A DNA stretch of 64,000 bases. Origin: Tubiluchus corallicola. Lineage: Eukaryota > Priapulida > Priapulimorpha > Priapulimorphida > Tubiluchidae. A program made the position numbers and the translations under genes. The notes beneath the pieces are model-generated. The model saw nothing but the letters and a program-made list of their open reading frames with translations. It did no database searches and was not told where the DNA came from. Where the stretch lies: NCBI GenBank assembly GCA_030141605.1, contig JAQGDQ010000322.1:156501-220500 (forward strand), written 5' to 3'. Of the stretch, positions 38,301 through 48,616 are shown in pieces. Each line of letters starts with the position of its first letter. Position 1 is the first letter of the stretch.

Positions 38301-41300
38301 GTTCAGCGAACTATCAGGTTGTGTGACATCAGACTCATTAATCGCACACTTTGTACTTTGATACTGATTATGAATTGCTCGAAGTTGCTGCAAAAAATTT
38401 AATGAAGACAACTATATCAAAACGATTATCTATTAACATAAGACATTACTCAACAAGATTTAACGAATTTCGTATTAAATACTGCAGGACTGACGCGGCA
38501 AGGCACTTCATCATTACCACCGGCCCTAGACTTTGGAATAACATCAACGAATACATAAAAAATTCTTTATCTATAAATAACTTCAAAAGAAATTTCAAAA
38601 GTGAAATCTTTTCTAATTATACAGAATAAATCAATTTGATTAATTACACTGCTGTCCCTGTCGGAATCCATTGTGTTGCTGGCTATGTCAATTTGTACAT
38701 TTCTATAGTTCATGTTACTTCATACAGATACCATCACATCTTTCTCCTTCTTTCTATTCTCTATCAACCTTTCTTTCTACTCCTTTACTGCTCTTTTCTA
38801 CTACACTCAGTCCACATTCATTTGGGGTGCTCTGAACAAGTATTTACTTCTTGAGTACCCCACGGGTCATTTGCGGCTTGGCATCTTGTGTACATAATAA
38901 TAAATATGTTATTAAATACTTTTATGTACAATGCTGTAATGATGATTGTGGATTTATTTAATAAATAAATAAATAAATTTCAGACTATTAAATTACTCGA
39001 CGCAACTAGTAACATGTAAATATGCCATGTTTAGCTTTTTTTATTTTCCGTTGATAAATATTATTTCAATATTATTATTCATGAGGTAAAACAACAGCAG
39101 TAACAACAGCAACAGAAACAGCAACAGCAACAGTAAATAAATACAATTTGCAGCTAACACTGAAATGATATCGTCACATTAAATTAAATCATATTTTAGA
39201 TGCAAGTTATAGTATATGAGTTTTTTTGGGAACAGTTTTAATTTTAAAACCATTACTAGCTGTAACAATAGAATATATGTTTAATAAGAAAACAAAAGCT
39301 ATTTGTAGTAAGTCTTCGCTTAACGACTCTCCTGTTCAGTGACATTTTGCTTTAACGACGCTGAACATTTGACACCTTTTTTCCAATTAACGACGAACAT
39401 TTCATTTTAAAGACAATTTTTTTTACTTTGCTCAAAGCCAATTTTTATTTTATCAACAACTTTCTTACCTAATTTGCTGGATTAAAATAGCACTTACTGC
39501 ATTATTTTATAATGTAAACAGTGCAATTAATACAGGTGCATATGTTTTTGTTTCCCGACTCACTGCTAAATGCCAGCCGAGTAGTTGTTTGCATCAAGCG
39601 AGACCTGAGAGCAAATTTTACGTAAAGGAGCTTCGCCTGCAACCTGTTGCTATAGCCACCAGCGTAAGAAGAAATTCCAAAGTTTGCCCCTCAAATTACT
39701 TGCTCTGGCAGTCTCAGCTTCGTGTAATGACGTTTCGCTTAACGTCGCGTTTTGATGAAACGCATTAGCGTCGCTAAACAAGGACTTACTGTATTACCTT
39801 TGCCCTTCACTTGTTAAAGAGAACACGTTGGAGCAGGTAAGATAATCGACTAAAACCAAACAATACCTCAAAGTTATCTGTCTTCATCAGCTGCACAAGT
39901 TCACTCGTTTTCTCTTTCAAATGATCCGACACTCTCTCTATCTCTGACATGGCTTTTATAGCTATCGGCCCCATCTGAAAAAAGAAATGGATACAAAGTC
40001 GCGCTGTTAGTCATCTAAACGCTCATTACATTAATTTGTAAATTAGTGGTTACTCATCACCTACCTCGGTTGGCGTGGCAACGAAAGCAAACGCGTTACA
40101 TAATTTCAGTTTGAGGAATATGAAGCGAGCATCGTGATGATTCTGCGCCACAATGACATTGTAAAATTCTTCAAACTGCAGCCATTGAGACAATACCACT
40201 CTTATCTGAAGCAAAAAACAAAGTTACGTTACAGTAAACTAATCACTAAGATTTCCTTGTTTAATCATGGAGATTCTGACACAAATCATTCTGTTATTTA
40301 AAAGAAATGACAAGTAACTTGGCAAATAGGGGTTTATTTTAATGTTATCGCTTAATTGGTTGCATAAGAAAAATATAAGAAAAAAACTTGCAAAAACTGT
40401 CTATAAAGCATAAAGTTAATTTATACTACTGCTATATAGAAATTTTCAGGTGCAGTGGTTGCAGTAATTCACTTGAAAATCATGACGTAACTGGGACGCT
40501 GCTTGATTTTTCGTACGTGCATCATGATTTTTCGTAAGTGCATCGTGATTTTTCGTACGTGCATCGTGTTTTTCGTAAGTGCATCGTGATTTTTCGTACG
40601 TGCATCGTGATTTTTCGTAAATGCATCGTGATTTTTCGTAAGTGCATCGTAATTTTTCGTAAGAGCATCGTGATTTTTCGTACGTGCATCGTGTTTTTCG
40701 TAAGTGCATCGTAATTTTTCGTAAGTGCATCGTGATTTTTCGTATGTGCATCGTGTTTTTCGTAAGTGCATCAAGATTTTTTGTACGAGCATCGTGATTT
40801 TTCGTAAGTGCATCCTGATTTTTCGTACGTGCATAGTAATTTTTCGTAAGTGCATCGTGATTTTTCGTACGTGCATCGTGATTTTTCGTACATGCATTAC
40901 TTAAACTAATTCAGATTTCTGCAGCTTACCTAATGTTCGGGCAGAAACATTACACAATTAGCCATCCAATTTTTCGTAAAAACTTATTATACTTTTTATA
41001 GAAATTGGCAGTGCATTGTCTTTCTTCAGTCGACGAACGATGTCACTGAAGATGGGAGCATTCATGAAATGATCAAGAAAGTGACTTTCCTAATTACGTG
41101 AGGTGCTAATTACACTTTTATTACTACATTCTTTTAGCATTTTTTGCAAACAGTGAACAAACTCGGGAAGCCTCTCCTTTAAAAAAAGGCAGACAGATTC
41201 TGAAGTTTAACAGCAGAGAAATTGACTTATTCAACTCCTTCAGGACTGCACCATTCAAAATAGGTCATATAAGACCTATGACTTTTCTGCTACTGTATGA

Positions 41301-43641
41301 GCACAGACATAACTAAATGATTACAAGTCAGATACTGTTCTATTCAGGAGAATCACGGCTATCTAATTATGCTGTTTGTTTAAACATTTATAAGTGATTT
41401 AATTGGATAAGATTAAGAAAAACACACCCTCGTCAGACACTCCAACTTACCCAATTGAGCAGCTTAGTCTGGGGTACACTTGTCTGATCGTTATAGATTT
41501 AGATGCGCATAGAAAGATTGCTAACTACCGTATAGAACAATACTTCAAAAGTGTGGCGCTCAAGGGCCGTTTTCACTTAACAATCGAATGCAGTTTCTCC
41601 TTTCATGAATTTACAATGCTTACCATAACTTTCGGAACAAGCGGTTGCGTGGAAAATATCCCGTACAATAGGTAGAGTCCACCAACACGTTGCTGAAATG
41701 ATTCGGAATGAAGGCATATCCTCAAAGCTATTTGCAAACATTCCTCGGTAAACTGCAAATGAAAAAACATAAATAATCTTGCATGTTTGTTAGTAGCGAA
41801 TCAAAGTTACGGTAAATTAAACTTACCTAGAAGCACCTTACAAATTTGGTAGTTCATAGAGTAAACTATTCTTAATTCTGGTAACATTCATAGATATTTA
41901 CAAAAACAAGATTTATGAGACATTTAGCATTTAGACATTTAGCATGCTAGTACAATTCATTTCTTTATTATTTCTTTTTTTTGCTCATTTAGAATATGAA
42001 ATTTCGTTTTTGGCATTTTTTTATGTTATATAGATGTAAACCAGTGCATAATTCAATATTTCGTTATTTTTGATTAGTTATCGTCTGCACTGCATGCGAA
42101 ATATTTATAACAAACTGAGTTGGGGTGGCTGATACGATAACGCATGTTCTTCGCCACCCCTTCCCATCTGATTGGCTATTATAATTATGCTACTAAGCTT
42201 TAATCGATGTTGTATGTGGGAAAAACAATAAATAATTTGATTTGATTTGTTATAAAGTTGCATTTAAAAACAAATTTTCTGAACAGCAAACATTAACACA
42301 CGTTTACTACAACAAAAATGTCTAATTCATTCAAGAAGTTGTGCTACATTCTTTTTGAAGACCTTAACTGCTAGCTTCTCCTTTTTTAGCAGTGCAAACT
42401 TTTGTATCATTTTGCTGAGAAAACATAATCTTGATTCACTATCTTTTCTTACTCTAATTTACACATCTCATAAAAACAACTTCATAGAAATTCATTGAAT
42501 TTTACAAGTGAGTCAAATAAATAATTTTAAATAATATGCTATCATAAATAATCTTGCAAGTAATTAGCAGAGGACAAAATGGCTCTTACCATAATGCGTT
42601 CTTTCTCACTAGGTCTCAAACTGAAATATAAAAAAGCTGTTTTATAAACGTTAAATTAATAATAACCTCAAAAATGAAACTTGGAGATTTTTCACATGTA
42701 TGCAGTTCAAAACATTCATTCTGAAAACACCGTATGCAGAGTTCATTTGCAGGTATTGCTGTACAAAACATGAAAAATCAAACTTTGATCATGTACAGAT
42801 GTGGTGGTGGTGCTGATGGTAACTGATACACTGCATTAGCTAGCTTTCTTATATAGGTAACTGATTATATAAATTAACACAGATGCACAGTCAGCAATTA
42901 CTGAGCATGCTCAAAGTGAAGCACTGAGCTGTTGTTATCGCTCAAGGTCCTGTGAAGGTGTTCTTAATGGCACACTGAGTAGGGGAGTGCTATTACACTA
43001 GGCTAGGACAGCATTATACACATTAGATCACATTCATAACAAACTTGTTTCTGCAACATCTACGAAGCATCTTAATTCAGAACGTTATTCTTGACAAAAT
43101 AGACTCTGACCCCGCCGTTCACAGAACTCTCAAGTTGCAGAAGTACTACAGAGTGAGACTTAAGAAATGACAGCACAAAGGAGAGGGTAGGAGGTGCGAT
43201 TTACACCCAAGTACCTGATGCATTTCCCTCCAGAGAGTAGCACCAGAATGTCAAATTAAAAAAAGAAATAACACTAAACAAAAAACATATCGCTACAGGC
43301 TAAAAACGCAGGATGGCTTGTTTGAAACTCATAATTCTCGTACGTACATTTGCTAGTTCCCAGTTCAAAATCACATTACGAATAGACAGGCATGAAGGTA
43401 AAAATGAATCAGTTTAGTAATCAATTGACAATAATCTGTACATGCCTAAAAATTACCTGAACACCAGGGAAAATTTCATTTCCTGCCAAACCTTCGCAAA
43501 CTGCTCAAATCGCACGCTGTTGGTTTGCGCAAATTTGTCAAGCAACTTATTGCAATCTGTCTGAAAACCAGCGACAAGAAATGATGGAACCTCCGTCACG
43601 GCAGGCGCAACATCCCAACGGGCTGCTTGGTTCACTGCCAT
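32323..43641 (-). CDS. SNAPC1: SNAPC1, snRNA-activating protein complex subunit 1
   Basis: Subunit of SNAPc, the nuclear factor that binds the proximal sequence element of snRNA genes and other Pol III type 3 promoters. Ten exons (minus strand): 43641-43457, 42620-42590, 41752-41624, 40205-40065, 39974-39867, 38387-38266, 35923-35881, 34664-34593, 33666-33492, 32741-32323; 1,425 nt in phase, 474 residues (human 368). Diagnostic matches to human: QTDCNKLLDKFAQTNSVRFE with WQEMKF (residues 27-57), RVGGLYLLYGIFSTQ, the HHDARFIFLKLKL stretch, the helical KTSELVQLMKTDNFEQLR segment, and LDLSMPVYVEEE near the C-terminus, like human LSLSMPVITEEE. The N-terminal two thirds form the conserved core; exons 8-10 are charged and low-complexity. 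The extra length is mostly a C-terminal tail with an AT-hook-like KRRGRPKG (436-443). Exon 2 is only 31 nt. ATG chosen as the first in frame after an upstream acceptor. Confidence 0.93.
33857..34147. mobile_element. Non-autonomous DNA transposon (MITE-like) in SNAPC1 intron 8
   Basis: The left end GTGGTGCTTTCAAACTAGCA and the reverse complement of the right end, GTGGCGCGTTCAGACTAGCA, match at 16 of 20 positions and continue as GGTTTTCTC / AGTTTTGTG. The 290 bp interior has no coding capacity. The superfamily is unclear because I cannot define a confident target-site duplication. Confidence 0.6.
35574..35715. repeat. 35 bp tandem repeat, 4 copies, SNAPC1 intron 7
   Basis: The unit is TTCACTAGGTGGCAGTAGGT followed by GTTAAACAATTCTAT; one copy has GGCAATAGG. 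Confidence 0.93.
36148..36665 (+). mobile_element. Penelope-like element 3' fragment with hammerhead-like core
   Basis: Translation gives NDHICACGHKADLNHFGLV, then NNWNLLIKESSSVYHN, then FLNVQNIS. This is the C-terminal part of a Penelope-like element GIY-YIG endonuclease (H..C.H..D...F pattern and LLIKES). The 3' UTR includes CTGATAATGAC...GTCAAAAC (36568-36597) and ends near TTTTAATAAAG. Reverse transcriptase is absent. It lies in SNAPC1 intron 6 in opposite orientation to the gene. Confidence 0.75.
36568..36597 (+). other. Degenerate hammerhead-ribozyme-like motif in the Penelope-like 3' UTR
   Basis: CTGATAA, a TGAC/GTCA stem around an 11 nt loop, then AAAAC mirrors the hammerhead core CUGAUGA - stem II - GAAAC. 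Two core changes (G to A in CUGAUGA, G to A in GAAA) would be expected to inactivate it. Minimal hammerheads are known in Penelope-like elements. I did not resolve stems I and III. Confidence 0.35.
37790..38215 (+). mobile_element. LINE 3' fragment in SNAPC1 intron 6
   Basis: The ORF at 37794-38036 includes FNYDYNARSMCVQQNTYVIH, RKCVYSLLTRLKSSSN and MFKSDIRFTSQIRK, resembling the region just downstream of a non-LTR reverse transcriptase. It is followed by an AT-rich tail with AATAAAATTGTTTCAAATAA. It ends about 50 bp before SNAPC1 exon 6. Confidence 0.6.
38396..38985 (+). mobile_element. LINE 3' fragment abutting the exon 6 acceptor of SNAPC1
   Basis: The plus strand encodes RHYSTRFNEFRIKYCRTDAA, then FIITTGPRLWNNINEYIKNS and an SINNFKRNFKSEI end. 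This is the standard C-terminal signature of CR1/L2-like LINE proteins (R..STR..N....). A 3' UTR follows, ending in TTTAATAAATAAATAAATAA. It is antisense to SNAPC1 in intron 5, and its coding similarity starts about 10 bp from the acceptor at 38388. Confidence 0.75.
39308..39792. mobile_element. Tigger/pogo-like MITE in SNAPC1 intron 5
   Basis: Left end AGTAAGTCTTCGCTTAACGA and the reverse complement of the right end, AGTAAGTCCTTGTTTAGCGA, form terminal inverted repeats, with TA at the right border. Further TTAACGACG motifs lie inside both ends. The 480 bp interior does not code. The left border is mutated, so the TA duplication is only partly visible. Confidence 0.65.
40497..40897. repeat. 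20-21 bp minisatellite, about 19 copies, SNAPC1 intron 3
   Basis: The unit is GATTTTTCGTAAGTGCATCG T with alternation of TACGTGCAT and TAAGTGCAT. Minus-strand frames read as HVRKITM/TYEKSRC repeats because the unit has no stop; they are not genes. Confidence 0.96.
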
Positions 43642-43699
43642 CTTCACACCAGAAATGTAGAGATAACTGAAGGAAAATTATTGCCTCAAATGCTGGATT

Positions 43700-44780
43700 A
43701 AATTACACTTTCTAATCAGACGAGCTGAAATGCATTACTTCGTAACTTAAAAACAAAACGGGAGCGAAAATCTCATGCATGGAAACTTCTGTAGCACAAC
43801 ATAAATTTGACATCAAGATCAACTCAAACAGGTTTTATTGATAGACATCGCTGGCTGAATAACGGAAAGTCTGAAGAGGCAGATTTGTATCAATCACCAT
43901 AAAATTTAATAAACTATAATAATAAATGCAATTAAAACAACTTCACTTTGGCAGCAGATATTTGGACAGTGAATACTTGGGCAACAGGAAGTGGACGTTT
44001 GGGAAATTGGACATCAATACTTTTAATAGGCCTATTATTACTTAATTCATTACTTACCTAACAACCTACCTAAGTACTTACTTACACACGTGCTTACTTA
44101 CTTACTTACGTACATACTCACTCACTCTTCTGTTACTTACTTACAATAGGACAGAATAAATTCCAGTAGAATGAGTGCAATGGAACAAAATAGATCACAG
44201 TAGAACAGCTAGAACACTAAGAGTATAGAACAGGACAGAATGTAATAGCACCAAACGTGTAATGTAATGTAATGTAACTGAACAAAAGTTATCAAACAAG
44301 CTATTTGTATGTTAGTGTGCCCACCAACACCCCTGTTTTGGGTCAGTAAGCCCATGTCATGTCAAAACAGTTTAAATTTAGGTAGATGAATTGGCAAGCA
44401 TGCAGGTAGATAGACAGACAGCTAAATACCTTAGCTAGGTAGGTATTTAGATAGGTAAGTAGAGGTATTTAGGTATGTAGGTTGTTAGGTAGGTTGATGG
44501 GTAGACAGGTAGGTAGGTGAATAGTAAGTAAGTGGGGTTATAGCCTACAGGTTGGTAGGTATACAGTTTAACATGTCTATTTTGCTTTGTATAAAATTAT
44601 TGCTTTCATGTCTTTCCATCCAGAATCTGAATTTTCAGTGTTGACGATTATTGACTAGATTTTGCTTTGCAAATTAGCTCACTTGATAATGAACTTTTCC
44701 ATTTACAATCCACTTTTTTATTTGCCTGTACCAGATGTTGAATGCCACCTGCTCGTGAATTTAATTAAGTGACCAGTTTT
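43700..44780. other. SNAPC1-IMP3 intergenic region with complementary simple repeats
   Basis: TTAC/ACCT-type runs at 44040-44150 (CTTACTTACTTACTTACG) face AGGT/TAGG-type runs at 44395-44560 (GGTAGACAGGTAGGTAGG). The two tracts are partly complementary. No gene or promoter element is identified. Confidence 0.6.
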
Positions 44781-44799
44781 TTTGGGTTCTAATTAGTTT

Positions 44800-46110
44800 A
44801 TCTTAATATCTGCTTAGCATAGCTTATCTAAGAAACACTCTACCTCTGTGTGTGCCAGCTTGGGTGCTCCTGTATGAGATTTCTAGTGCATGCAGATTTG
44901 TCCAAGCGTGTTTTGAAGGCACTGACTGTAGTGGTATTGATGACTGCAATGCAGTGCAGTGAATTCCATGTGTTTACCTCTGCATTTGAGAAATTAAACT
45001 TATATACATCCAGACTGAAGTTTTTTACATACAATGCATTTATGGTCTGTAGTTACTTGAATGGCAAAATCGAAGAAAAATGCAGGATCCAAGCCTGAAA
45101 CATCTGTGAACTGATCTTTTTATACAGTTCGACTAAGACACCTCTAGTACATGTGTATGCAAAGCTGCGTAACTTGAGTTCCTATCATCTGTTCTCATAT
45201 ATATGACTGTTTAAGCCAGAGACCACTCTTCTCTTATGGATTTCCTCTAGAGCTGAAGTATCCCTGACATATCCTTGGCTCCATACATGATTTACACATT
45301 CCAAGTGTGGCCTCACTATAGAGCCTTATTATATTGGTATGATGATATCTCTATTCCTACTAACAATTGTTCGGGAAGCAGCTCCAAGTGTCTAATTTGT
45401 CTTGGCAACTTTATCATTGATGTGTATAGGGTATTTGAGTTGGTCATCCATACCAACACTCAAATATTTCTCAGAAGTAACGAGTGATAGAAATATTCTG
45501 CCAAATTGATATTGGCATTCAGGATTGTTTTTTCCAAGATGTAGCACTTTGTGTTATATGTCTGCTCTGTTAAAAGTCATTTGCGAACATTTAGCCCACT
45601 AGTTTATTTTCTCTAAATAAGCTTGCAAGTCAGCAGCAGGTTGTGGCAACGATACACACCCTGCAAGCTTCGTATCATCTTTGAGTTAAATTTCGGGATG
45701 ATACCACTATCAATGTAGTCAATAAAGATCAAAACAGCAATGGTCCTATAGTACGCAACCTTGGGGTACTCCAAAAAGAAGGAAATGTCGGAAATGAAAG
45801 TGTTGATGTTTGTTTGTTCTGTATCATCACCATTTGTTTTCTATCTGTCAGCTATTCTTTGACTCACCTAAAAAGTTTACAATGTATATCATGTAGGCCC
45901 GTAGCTTAACAAGAATACGTCGATGAGGGACCACGGCTATGTCCACGTATATAATGTCAATTGAAGAACCAATGTCAATGCTCAAAGACGTCTAACAGGT
46001 TGGTTGCCAACTAAGTTTTTCAAATATGTTAGCGGCTACACTTGTCAAAGAGATTGGTCCATAGTTGCTGGCTACATTTCTGGAACCTTTCTTGTGACTA
46101 GGTGTAATAT
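44800..46110 (-). mobile_element. Degenerate CR1-like LINE, reverse transcriptase through 3' part
   Basis: Minus-strand translation, broken by stops and frameshifts, gives in order KKGSRNVASNYGPISLTSV, HRRILVKLRAYMI, a GVPQGCVL block, DDTKLAGCVSLPQPAADLQA and FNRADI..KVLHLGKNNPEC. These are reverse transcriptase motifs of CR1/Rex-type non-LTR elements; the YADD box is damaged. The end reads RLKFF/NAEVNTWNSL. Stops in every frame make it a dead copy. The region between RT motifs 1 and 3 is shortened. Confidence 0.85.
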
Positions 46111-46324
46111 ATTATAGGTATTATTAGTTTTAATAAGGTTTGTCGTTTCTCGGTTCGTTATTACCAAAATAACAGCAAATTTACAATAGCGTTTGGATCA
46201 CGTAAATGACAAGAACTTTCATTTACTTCATCAACTTCGAAGGTTTCTGCTTGTGTTACGCACGTGAAAACTGAAAAGGTAAGATTAGAATTGTTCAAAC
46301 AGAAAAATTTCATTATACGTACAT

Positions 46325-46766
46325 AACAAAAATTAAAAACATCAATTAGATATGCCCGAAAAAAGGAAAAAATACATTAAAACAGGTGTGATCAAGGGGT
46401 GCATTACATGCACCTGGAGAAATTGCAGACCTATTATGTATCCAGCTTTTCCATGCTGTATCATTTCTTAAGAAACGTATCTGGGTATCTGAGAAAAGGT
46501 AACAATTGGCATTTAAAATTATAAAATAAAACAGTTATCGATTAGTTGTGTCAGGTGAAACTAATTAAGAATTTCCAGCAATAGGTTTTGTGGAGCCCTT
46601 GATAACCGTTCTTGGGTACTAAAACGCACATCATTAATTATGATTTGGTTAACATTTATATTATGCCATGAAGTAACAAAAATGATAAAAATATCAATTA
46701 GATGTGCCTGGAAGTAGGTCATCAATGCATTAAAACAGGTGTAATCAAGGTAGTACATGCCCTATG
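46325..46766. repeat. Dispersed pair of about 85 bp repeats
   Basis: AATATCAATTAGATGTGCCT (46688) matches CATCAATTAGATATGCCCG (46339), and both continue into CATTAAAACAGGTGT and ATCAAGG. The copies are about 350 bp apart, perhaps two insertions of one short element. Confidence 0.6.
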
Positions 46767-46769
46767 ATA

Positions 46770-48590
46770 AAAGATTACAGATTTAAGGTATTATTTTTAA
46801 AATTATTTTTGAAAAAAATAACTTTAAAATGCTCTTGGATTAGTTCTACAAAGAATTAATTAATGCGTTGCCATGACAACGGAGTTTCTTCATCCTAGAT
46901 TTTTACCTGTACAAGAGGAAAACATGGATTTGGCACTAAACACAGAAAAATCACTTCAATGGCTGTGTGTAACCAACTAAATCCCACTTTCTAAAACGCA
47001 TAGGTTTCATATCGTAAATTTCGTAATACTCACGAAAATGCTGTTTTCCCGGTTTTTCCTGTAAAAATTTTCCCTAGCATAAATCTGAAGATGCAAAGTG
47101 TTTATGAATATCTGTTCTATGTACACTGAGCTACCAAAAGTCATATTAACAATTAACTACCAGCTGAATTGGCATCTTTTATAACAGTCCAAAGTTGACA
47201 AGTTAGCACACTTTCGTAAAAGGTCCATTTTCACACCTGTTAAGGTAAAACATCATTTGGATGAATTTTGGATGCTGGAAAAATGAATACTATGTTGCCA
47301 TAGGACTTGATATGATTATTTCTCGTGCAATGCACTCCATTTAACAACACTAACATTCTAAAACCTGTATTTGGAATTTTTAGTTATAAATAATAGAATG
47401 CTAAAAGTACAATTTTCAACTTTTTGCTCAAACCGGACTTAGCCATTTTTTGTTACTTCTAAAACACGAGCGTTTTTTTGAACTTTAAATGACCGCCATT
47501 TCAAGACAAACTAATTATTTTAAATCTGTTTTTTTTTAATTAACTATATGCTCATAGCACTATCAAATGAGCACAGTTGCGACTATGGTGGCGCGCTCTA
47601 CAATTTTCGTTCAGCCACCCTAATAATAATATGTGTGCTTGCATAGCAAAGACGTTTATAACTTGGCAGTTAGGCTTTTCTAGTTATTCACATATCTTGA
47701 ATCTCCATTTGATGAGGATAATTTTTATACCAAGCTCAACTGTCTATGTTATTTCTAAGCTGAGATAATCCATGTTGAAGTTGAGGTGCAGAGGCTACAC
47801 ACTGAAAAACATAATCTTGAGAGAAATCGCTGTTAAAGTTTGACTTTTTTTTTGCATTTCTACAAAACACTTAACACCTGTACGAAAGGTTGGTTGCCAT
47901 GGAATTTGCATGAGCACCTTGAAATTATGTTCAAATCCAGTAGATGGCTGTTCCAGACAAATATCTGGGTTTGCTAACAGAAAAAAAACCGCAAGTAAAA
48001 TGACTTCTTCCATGGGCTACTGTGGGAATTTCAAAATACGAGTTTTTCACAATTGCAGTACTAGTTTCTAGCCAGAAACGTACATGGTACGGGGTTATAA
48101 AATTAAATTTTTAGTATATTTTTTTTAACATTTTCCTGATGATTTGATGCTAGAATGTAAAAGCCCAATATATTTTGCATTCGTTTTTATTAAAAAAACA
48201 AAAAATTGAGATTTGACCCAATTTTTACTACTTTTTACTTTGAAGTATCATAACACGTTTAACTATGCAGACTTATTGATGAATTTGATTTGCAAACATA
48301 CAAATGTTAAGTCTTAGCACTCTGGTCGAGTCTAAGTTTTGTTCATAGATAATTGCATGAATTGCAGTGCATCTCTTCTGTTCGTAAGAGCTCCATTTTG
48401 GTTTTTGTTAAATCTAAAATTATTAATCTTGTTGTTAGCCCAGTAAATTTTCATAGATTTTTACAATTAAACTCTGTGTATAGATACATCAGTTATCAGA
48501 ATTCGTTTTTTTTACTTAGTAATTGGTTAGACAGACAATTTTTATACAATTTTATGTAGAACCAATAGCCAATATATTGGTAATATATTT
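46770..48590. other. IMP3 upstream region, nothing recognisable
   Basis: AT-rich sequence without a named ORF, RNA gene or strong promoter motif. The only signal next to the gene is the acceptor-like TATTTTTTACAG ending at 48597. Confidence 0.5.
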
Positions 48591-48616
48591 TTTACAGCTT
48601 CCTCTTGATTGTCACA

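Noticed and set aside
40446-40897. Minus-strand ORFs of HVRKITM and TYEKSRC repeats
   Set aside because: Translation of the 21 bp minisatellite inside SNAPC1 intron 3.
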